Positions 1 to 4,885 of a stretch of DNA of 10,157 bases are shown here, in pieces. This DNA comes from JBLIKP01 sp047635375. Its GTDB lineage: Bacteria > Bacteroidota > Bacteroidia > Sphingobacteriales > Sphingobacteriaceae. The translations under genes and the position numbers were made by a program. Positions within the stretch are counted from its first letter, which is position 1, and every line of letters begins with the position of its first letter. The stretch covers positions 1 through 10,157 of the forward strand of contig JBLIKP010000085.1 in the NCBI GenBank assembly GCA_047635375.1, read 5' to 3'. A model generated the notes under the pieces. The model searched no databases. It was not told the DNA's origin and saw only the letters and a list, made by a program, of their open reading frames with translations.

Positions 1-104
1 AATTTACCGAGGCAAATCAGGGTAAAGCATTCTATTCAAGCCTTCAAGGACTTGGAGATTTTATTTTCGCCGATTATCAAACGAACAAGAAACGCAGAAC
101 ATGA
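1..104 (+). CDS. C-terminal end of a probable VWA-domain protein (partial)
   Basis: An open frame enters from the left edge (first complete codon at 3) and ends at TGA 102-104, giving 33 residues plus stop. The visible tail contains FTEANQGKAFYSSLQGLGDF and ends in a basic NKKRRT. From memory this resembles the C-terminus of the roughly 370-residue von Willebrand factor A proteins that sit beside ChlI/MoxR-like ATPases in Bacteroidota, where an 'FTE.N.G.A.YSSL.GLG' block follows the last strand of the VWA fold. The stop overlaps the next start as ATGA (101-104), a layout that implies translational coupling and one operon. VWA proteins of this type are thought to bind metal through a MIDAS site and act as the partner of the ATPase. 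The MIDAS residues lie outside the window, so the assignment rests on the tail and the neighbour only. That a real gene ends here is safe; its identity is likely but not proven. Confidence 0.68.
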   Translation, partial: FTEANQGKAFYSSLQGLGDFIFADYQTNKKRRT

Positions 105-1570
105 CCGTAAAAAAACAAGCCGCCACCTTAGGCGAATTGAAAAAATCAGGATACCAATCAAAATCAGTAAAAAACGAAATCCGTGACAACCTAATCCTAA
201 AGTTAAAATCGGGTGAGCCGGTTTTTGACGGCGTGCTAGGTTATGAAGATACCGTTATCCCACAAGTTGAACGTGCAATACTTGCAGGTCATAACATTAA
301 TTTCCTTGGTCTTCGCGGACAAGCAAAAACGCGGATGGCGAGAAAAATGGTGGGTTTACTTGACGAGTTTATTCCTATTGTTGCAGGAAGTGAAATTAAC
401 GACGACCCACTTCGTCCGCTTTCGCGGAAATCTATCCAGCTGATTGAAAAATTAGGCGACAAAACTCCAATTGAATGGATCCACAGAGACACCCGTTACA
501 CTGAAAAACTGGCTACTCCCGATGTAAATGTTGCCGACTTAATCGGTGATATTGACCCGATAAAAGCTGCCAATTTAAAACTAAGCTTCAGCGATGAAGA
601 GGTAATTCATTTCGGGTTGATTCCGCGTTCTAATCGAGGAATTTTTGTGATTAACGAGCTCCCCGATTTACAGCCAAGAATTCAAGTTTCCCTTTTCAAC
701 ATTCTGCAAGAGGGAGATATTCAAATCCGCGGGTTTAAGTTAAGATTCCCGTTGGATGTGCAGTTTTTGTTTACCGCAAATCCAGAAGATTACACGAACC
801 GTGGCGCGATAATTACGCCGCTTAAGGATAGAATCCAGTCACAAATATTTACCCATTATCCGCAATCCCCAGAAATAGGGATGGAGATTACTAGGCAAGA
901 AGCTAAAATCTCTGAAACACAGAAAAAAATCGTTGTTCCTTATTTAATTGAGCGTTTAGTAGAGCAAATTGCCCAAGAAGCACGCGTGAGTGAATTCGTA
1001 GATGAAAAAAGTGGTGTTTCAGCTCGACTATCAATCTCAGCTTTAGAAAGTGTGGTTAGCGCCGTGGAGCGAAGGATGTTAATCAACAATGAGAAAACCG
1101 GAACGGCTCGTATTAGCGACTTAAACGCTTCTGTACCAGCCATTGTTGGGAAAATCGAGATGGTTTATGAGGGCGAGCAAGAGGGTGCTTCAAGCGTGGC
1201 GCATAAATTAATCGGTGCGGCGATAAGAACGCTTTCTTCAAACTATTTCCCAGGAATTGAGAATGTCCAAAAGAAAAATGCAGTGAACGCGAAAGAAAAA
1301 TTCGCTCCCATCATCGCCTTTTTTGAAGATGGAAATAACGTAGACCTCGGACACGATGTTTCGGCGAAAGACTATGAAAAGGAATTGAAGAAAATAAAAG
1401 GTCTTAAAGAAACCGTTGAATCTTTAACCGTTGCTGATGGCGAGGGAATAACCTTGCTAATGGAATTCCTCCTTCACGCCTTAGCGGAATATTCTCTGCT
1501 TGACCGAAAAGTCGGACTGAAGGGATATAAGTTTCAGGATTATTTTAGTTCGATAATTGGAGGGATATAA
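101..1570 (+). CDS. ChlI/MoxR-like AAA+ ATPase (magnesium chelatase subunit I family)
   Basis: This 489-residue AAA+ ATPase probably remodels or loads a client together with the VWA protein encoded just upstream. The P-loop is GLRGQAKT (residues 70-77), where Ala75 replaces the usual Gly before Lys76-Thr77. The Walker B strand is IFVINELPDL (181-190), with Asn185 in place of the usual Asp but Glu186 kept as the likely catalytic base. Sensor 1 is FTAN (224-227) and PLKDR (240-244) is a probable arginine-finger region. A conserved block ATPDVNVADLIGDIDPIKAA (138-157) lies between Walker A and B. From memory, both Walker changes recur in this Bacteroidota/Deinococcus-type subfamily, so they need not mean loss of activity. 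The protein is much longer than BchI-type chelatase subunits (about 340-350), owing to a helical C-terminal region. Databases often name such proteins magnesium chelatase, but no chlorophyll or cobalamin gene is visible, so a MoxR-like chaperone role is more plausible. The start overlaps the upstream stop. The gene ends in three in-frame stops (TAA TAA TGA). Confidence 0.88.
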   Translation: MTVKKQAATLGELKKSGYQSKSVKNEIRDNLILKLKSGEPVFDGVLGYEDTVIPQVERAILAGHNINFLGLRGQAKTRMARKMVGLLDEFIPIVAGSEINDDPLRPLSRKSIQLIEKLGDKTPIEWIHRDTRYTEKLATPDVNVADLIGDIDPIKAANLKLSFSDEEVIHFGLIPRSNRGIFVINELPDLQPRIQVSLFNILQEGDIQIRGFKLRFPLDVQFLFTANPEDYTNRGAIITPLKDRIQSQIFTHYPQSPEIGMEITRQEAKISETQKKIVVPYLIERLVEQIAQEARVSEFVDEKSGVSARLSISALESVVSAVERRMLINNEKTGTARISDLNASVPAIVGKIEMVYEGEQEGASSVAHKLIGAAIRTLSSNYFPGIENVQKKNAVNAKEKFAPIIAFFEDGNNVDLGHDVSAKDYEKELKKIKGLKETVESLTVADGEGITLLMEFLLHALAEYSLLDRKVGLKGYKFQDYFSSIIGGI

Positions 1571-1575
1571 TAATG

Positions 1576-1602
1576 AGGGTCTTTTTTTAAGGACCCTTTT
1601 TT
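1576..1602 (+). terminator. Rho-independent terminator after the AAA+ ATPase gene
   Basis: The arms AGGGTC (1576-1581) and GACCCT (1592-1597) pair. The stem extends inward by one T-G wobble and two T-A pairs to leave a TTTT loop, about 9 bp in all, and runs into T1597-1602. It lies 5 nt after the first stop codon. It closes the VWA/AAA+ unit and insulates the downstream gene-free region. Confidence 0.85.
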
Positions 1603-1631
1603 ATTTAATATAATTCTGTTTATTAAAAACC

Positions 1632-1652
1632 AATTACGAATGTCGAATTACG
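1632..1652 (+). repeat. Left copy of a 21-bp inverted repeat
   Basis: This 21-mer, beginning AATTACGAATGTCG, is an exact reverse complement of 2040-2060. It is built on the heptamer AATTACG, which occurs at 1632-1638, 1646-1652 and again just outside at 1653-1659. Copies of AATTACG/CGTAATT are, from memory, frequent in flavobacterial intergenic DNA, so the pair may be two members of a dispersed repeat family rather than the ends of one element. Confidence 0.85.
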
Positions 1653-1832
1653 AATTACGATACATTTGTAGGCTGCAAGCAGCGAGGTGATTGGTAATAT
1701 TTGATTAGTTTAATTCCATGTTAATTTCCGGGGTACACTCCTAAACATAACTTGTTATAATAAAATCGAAAAATTAAGCGATTCAACGAATCCAGTACGT
1801 AAGTCAAAATTGGAAATTATGGTCATTGGACT

Positions 1833-1927
1833 CCGCGTAGCGTAGAAAGAAGGCGAGCCACTATCGTTTATCCTAATTAAGTAAAATGCGATGTAGAAAC
1901 CCGCGAAGCGAAGAAAACCGGCGAGCC
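1833..1927 (+). repeat. Diverged 27-bp direct repeat pair (1833-1859 and 1901-1927)
   Basis: The two copies agree at 22 of 27 positions. Both begin CCGCG(T/A)AGCG(T/A)AGAAA and end GGCGAGCC; the differences are the two T/A sites and a three-base block in the middle. The second copy is followed by another GCGAGCCC, so this octamer is doubled at 1921-1936. The paired T-to-A differences keep the internal CG(T/A)AG repeat in step. No function is visible. Confidence 0.7.
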
Positions 1928-1980
1928 CGCGAGCCCAATTCTCGTTTCAAAAGAACAATCCCATCCCGTACCATCAACCC

Positions 1981-2041
1981 CAATTTTTACCCAGCCCAAG
2001 GGGATGGGCGTAATTTTTACCCAGCCCGAAGGAGATGGGCG
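1981..2041 (+). repeat. Two-copy tandem repeat, 30/31-bp unit
   Basis: Copy 1 (1981-2010) and copy 2 (2011-2041) share AATTTTTACCCAGCCC and end in GATGGGCG. They differ in the purine-rich centre (AAGGG against GAAGGA) and by one base in length. Each unit contains GCCC and GGGC about 8-9 nt apart, able to form a short hairpin. Across the unit border GGGcGTAA can pair with TTACCC, an alternative fold. A third partial unit (TAATT) runs into the right copy of the inverted repeat. Confidence 0.8.
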
Positions 2042-2060
2042 TAATTCGACATTCGTAATT
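2040..2060 (-). repeat. Right copy of the 21-bp inverted repeat
   Basis: This is the exact reverse complement of 1632-1652. The two copies bracket 387 bp. CGTAATT, the inverse of AATTACG, occurs at 2009-2015, 2040-2046 and 2054-2060, mirroring the three copies at the left end. The match stops at both borders, so the shared length is 21 bp. Confidence 0.85.
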
Positions 2061-2156
2061 TCACCACAACAAAACATTTTCCCAACCCAAATCCCCTCTA
2101 TTTCCCAATCGCACTTTTTTCACTACATTCACCCTTCAAAACAACCTATTTATCAA

Positions 2157-4316
2157 ATGAAAAAATACATTTTTCCCTCACTAATTTTGGCCCTTGGCCT
2201 TACCGCTTGCAACACTCCAGCAAACAAAGAATATTTAAAAATTGAAGCCCCTATGGCTAAGAAAGTTTCAGAAGAATTAACCATACACGGTGACACTAGA
2301 ATAGACGATTATTTCTGGATGCGCCTTTCTGACGAGCAGAAAAATGCAGAAACTCCTGACGAGCAAACGCAACAAGTGCTTGACTACCTCAACGCAGAGA
2401 ACGATTACACACAAAAGGCAATGGCGAACACCGCCGATCTTCAGAAATCACTTTTCGAAGAAATTAAAGGGCGTATTAAAAAGGACGATTCATCAGTTCC
2501 CTACTCCAAAAACGGGTTTTCATATTACACCAAGTATGAAAAAGGAAACGACTATCCATATTATTGCAGAAAAGCTGATGGCAGTGAAGGTGAGGAAATC
2601 ATGCTTGACGGTCCAGCTCTTGCCAAAGGATACGACTATTTCGCTATCGGCGGAAACAGCGTGAGCCCTAACAACAAACTTATTGTTTATGGCGTAGATA
2701 TCGTTTCCCGTCGACAATACACCCTTATGTTCAAGAACCTTGAAACGGGTGATTTACTTAATGATAAAATCGAAAACACTTCGGGCGGAGCTGTTTGGGC
2801 GAATAACAACAAAACCGTTTTCTACACCAAGAAAGACCCACAGACTCTTCGTTCGTTCAGAATTTACAAGCATGAACTAGGCACTGATCAAAAAACCGAT
2901 AAGCTTGTTTTTGAAGAAACAGACCCTACATTCTCGTGTTTCGTTTACAAAAGCAAGTCCAACAAATACATTTTCATCGGCAGCAGCCAAACACTTTCAA
3001 CAGAATACCGCTACCTAAACGCCGACAAGCCAAATGGGGAATGGAAATTAATTCAACCGCGTGAGCGCGATATGCGTTACCAGCCGATGCACATGGGTGA
3101 CGATTTCTACATCTTGACAAACCAAGATGCTATGAACTACAAACTTGTAAGGACACCAATTAACGCTTCAACTAAAGAAAACTGGAAAGAAGTTATCGCG
3201 CACCGACCGGAAGTTTTAATCGAGTCAGTTGAGCTTTTCAAGGATTACTTAGTGCTTCAGGAAAGAGTGAAGGGATTAACTGAAATCCGCGTGATGTCTT
3301 GGGATAAAAAGTCTGACTATTACATCGAGTTTAACGATCCTGCTTACGAAAGCGGAATCGGCACCAACCCATCTATGGACACGAAAACACTTCGTTTCTC
3401 ATACAATTCAATGACTACTCCTCCAAGCCAGTTCGATATGAACATGAAAACCAAGGAGAAAACATTGTTGAAGCAGCAAGAAGTAGTAGATGAGTTCTTC
3501 TCTCCAGACAATTATACGAGTGAGCGATTATGGGCTAAAGCCCGTGATGGGAAATTGGTACCTATCTCTTTAGTATATAAGAAAGGAACAAATTTGGACG
3601 GTTCTGCGCCTTTATTGCAATACGGTTACGGTTCTTATGGAGCGTCAATTGGGCCTGGTTTTAGCTCTACGCGCTTGAGCCTGCTTAACCGTGGGTTCAT
3701 TTTCGCTATCGCCCACATTCGCGGAAGCCAAACCTTAGGCCGTGAATGGTACGAGGATGGTAAACTATTAAATAAGATGAACACCTTCACAGATTTCATT
3801 GATTGTGCGGAGTATCTTATTGCCAACAATTATACCTCAAAAGGTAAACTTTACGCTCAAGGCGGAAGTGCTGGTGGATTGCTTATGGGTGGTGTTGTAA
3901 ATATGCGTCCAGACCTTTGGAACGGAGTACTTGCTGCAGTTCCTTTTGTGGATGTAGTTAGTACCATGCTTGACGAAACCATTCCGTTAACCACCTTTGA
4001 GTTCGACGAGTGGGGAAATCCAAAGGTTAAAGAATACTATGATTACATCAAGGAATACTCACCTTACGACAATGTGGTTGCCAAAGACTACCCGAATATG
4101 CTTATCACCACAGGATATTGGGATAGCCAAGTGCAATACTGGGAGCCTGCAAAATGGATTGCCAAACTTCGCGCCAACAAAACCGATGATAATCTATTGA
4201 TAATGGATTGCGATATGGAAGTCGGTCATGGTGGAGCTTCGGGCAGATTCAAACGATACGAGAAGACTTCATTGGAGTATGCTTTTCTGCTTAGCCTTGA
4301 AGATATTAAGTATTAA
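2157..4316 (+). CDS. ptrB: Lipoprotein S9 serine peptidase, oligopeptidase B type
   Basis: This 719-residue protein belongs to the prolyl oligopeptidase family (S9A). Oligopeptidase B cleaves short peptides after Arg or Lys. The family has an N-terminal gating beta-propeller (here about residues 30-440) and a C-terminal alpha/beta-hydrolase domain. The catalytic triad is Ser571 in GGSAGG, Asp656 in GYWDSQV and His691 in VGHGG. Its 85- and 35-residue spacings equal those I recall for E. coli OpdB (532/617/652). LTTFEFDEWGNP (611-622) aligns with the loop whose two Glu residues (576 and 578 in Salmonella, from memory) select a basic P1 residue; here they are Glu615 and Asp617. The start at 2157 is chosen over an in-frame ATG at 2004 because it begins a lipoprotein signal, MKKYIFPSLILALGLTAC, with the lipobox Cys at 18; the upstream extension is repeat DNA. 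No acidic cluster follows Cys18, so an inward-facing envelope lipoprotein is inferred. The gene stands alone. The symbol is by homology; opdB is a synonym. Confidence 0.92.
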   Translation: MKKYIFPSLILALGLTACNTPANKEYLKIEAPMAKKVSEELTIHGDTRIDDYFWMRLSDEQKNAETPDEQTQQVLDYLNAENDYTQKAMANTADLQKSLFEEIKGRIKKDDSSVPYSKNGFSYYTKYEKGNDYPYYCRKADGSEGEEIMLDGPALAKGYDYFAIGGNSVSPNNKLIVYGVDIVSRRQYTLMFKNLETGDLLNDKIENTSGGAVWANNNKTVFYTKKDPQTLRSFRIYKHELGTDQKTDKLVFEETDPTFSCFVYKSKSNKYIFIGSSQTLSTEYRYLNADKPNGEWKLIQPRERDMRYQPMHMGDDFYILTNQDAMNYKLVRTPINASTKENWKEVIAHRPEVLIESVELFKDYLVLQERVKGLTEIRVMSWDKKSDYYIEFNDPAYESGIGTNPSMDTKTLRFSYNSMTTPPSQFDMNMKTKEKTLLKQQEVVDEFFSPDNYTSERLWAKARDGKLVPISLVYKKGTNLDGSAPLLQYGYGSYGASIGPGFSSTRLSLLNRGFIFAIAHIRGSQTLGREWYEDGKLLNKMNTFTDFIDCAEYLIANNYTSKGKLYAQGGSAGGLLMGGVVNMRPDLWNGVLAAVPFVDVVSTMLDETIPLTTFEFDEWGNPKVKEYYDYIKEYSPYDNVVAKDYPNMLITTGYWDSQVQYWEPAKWIAKLRANKTDDNLLIMDCDMEVGHGGASGRFKRYEKTSLEYAFLLSLEDIKY

Positions 4317-4343
4317 GACTTTTTAAACGACAAAATAATAATT

Positions 4344-4373
4344 AGAGACCTCGGAAACGGGGTCTCTTTTTTT
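4344..4373 (+). terminator. GAAA-capped rho-independent terminator after the S9 peptidase
   Basis: A 10-bp stem pairs 4344-4353 (AGAGACCTCG) with 4358-4367 (CGGGGTCTCT) with a single T-G wobble. The loop is GAAA, a stable GNRA tetraloop. A T run follows at 4367-4373. It begins 27 nt after the stop codon. Confidence 0.93.
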
Positions 4374-4558
4374 GTTTAAAGCCAAGAAGCTTTTAAGCGG
4401 TTAAGCTATCAAGTGTTTATCTTGTGGGTCAATTTTAGACTGGTTTCTAAATTTCACTACGGCAGTTTTAACCGCGAAGGAAAGAATTAGGCGCGAAGTG
4501 AATAATAACCTGAAACTGGTTTAAAAAAAGACTACTTGATTTTTCACAGGAATAAAAT

Positions 4559-4583
4559 AAGGCCCCTGGGAATGCGCGAAGGG
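4559..4583. repeat. REP-like palindrome, copy A
   Basis: This copy begins AAGGCCCCTG and ends CGAAGGG. CCCT (4564-4567) can pair with AGGG (4580-4583). It shares both borders with the longer palindrome at 4630-4672, so the two look like diverged members of one short palindromic repeat family. The stem is short and the assignment tentative. Confidence 0.5.
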
Positions 4584-4629
4584 AAAAGAGAATTTGGACA
4601 ATTGGTAAATTTAATCTTTCAACTGAATT

Positions 4630-4672
4630 AAGGTCCCTGAGGATCAGCGCAGCAGATGAACTCGAAGGGCCT
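4630..4672. repeat. REP-like palindrome, copy B
   Basis: AGGTCCCT (4631-4638) pairs with AGGGCCT (4666-4672) with one bulged T. The inner borders read CCCTGAG and CTCGAAGGG. From memory, palindromes of the form CCCTGAGC...TCGAAGGG are widespread intergenic repeats in Bacteroidota and other phyla. Here the loop is longer than in those short forms. No T run follows and no gene ends nearby, so it is not a terminator for a visible gene. Confidence 0.6.
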
Positions 4673-4836
4673 ACTTATTTAAAAATCAACTCATTTCCTA
4701 AAAAAACCCTCAAAATACACACCTCCATCCTCAAAAACACCCCTTTTCCACAAAAACTACCTCGATTTTTACGCTATGTTCATAAAATTTTAACACTTTT
4801 CTAAAAAAACATGTAAAATATATCAATCCTTTAGTT

Positions 4837-4844
4837 TATTTTTG
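4837..4844 (+). promoter_or_regulatory. Probable -7 promoter box of glnN
   Basis: TATTTTTG matches the Bacteroidota -7 consensus TAnnTTTG exactly. It lies 41 nt before the glnN ATG, giving an expected leader of roughly 35 nt. No clear TTG or TTTG is visible at the -33 distance, so the box may need an activator or may be weak. Confidence 0.55.
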
Positions 4845-4885
4845 TGGCATCATCTAAACCTCTGTATCACAACAAACAAATCCAC

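Larger units (their letters stand above)
1603..2156. other. Gene-free, repeat-rich intergenic region (about 550 bp)
   Basis: No credible gene is present on either strand. The longest frames here (for example 1877-2077 on the minus strand) are built from the repeats themselves and match no family I recognise. The stretch holds an inverted repeat pair, a diverged direct repeat, a tandem repeat and, at its right end, a leader almost without G. A box TACATTTG (1661-1668) fits TAnnTTTG but has no visible -33 partner and lies about 490 bp from the next start, so no promoter is assigned. I found no TAnnTTTG match between the repeats and the start of the peptidase gene. Confidence 0.7.
4374..4885. 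other. Gene-free intergenic region upstream of glnN (about 510 bp)
   Basis: No frame here looks coding. The region holds two REP-like palindromes (4559-4583 and 4630-4672), a 94-nt tract with no G (4670-4763), an A-rich segment and the glnN -7 box. A loose GCGAAG motif recurs (for example at 4473 and 4492), recalling the repeats upstream of the peptidase gene. The length and content suggest accumulated dispersed repeats plus the glnN control region. I see no known riboswitch or small RNA. Confidence 0.65.

Noticed and set aside
1661..1668. TACATTTG as a promoter box for the peptidase gene
   Set aside because: It fits TAnnTTTG but has no -33 partner and lies next to the repeat, about 490 bp from the start codon.
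1833..1936. CRISPR-like array from the 27-bp direct repeat
   Set aside because: There are only two copies, at 22 of 27 identity, with no further regular spacing and no cas gene.
1877..2077. 66-codon frame on the minus strand inside the repeat region
   Set aside because: It is made of the tandem and inverted repeats read in one frame; it has no recognisable domain and no promoter or start context.
2004..2156. In-frame N-terminal extension of the S9 peptidase from ATG 2004
   Set aside because: The extension translates repeat and G-poor leader DNA, and it would bury the clear lipoprotein signal that starts at 2157.
4630..4672. Hairpin as a terminator
   Set aside because: No T run follows, the loop is long, and no gene ends just upstream; a REP-like repeat fits better.
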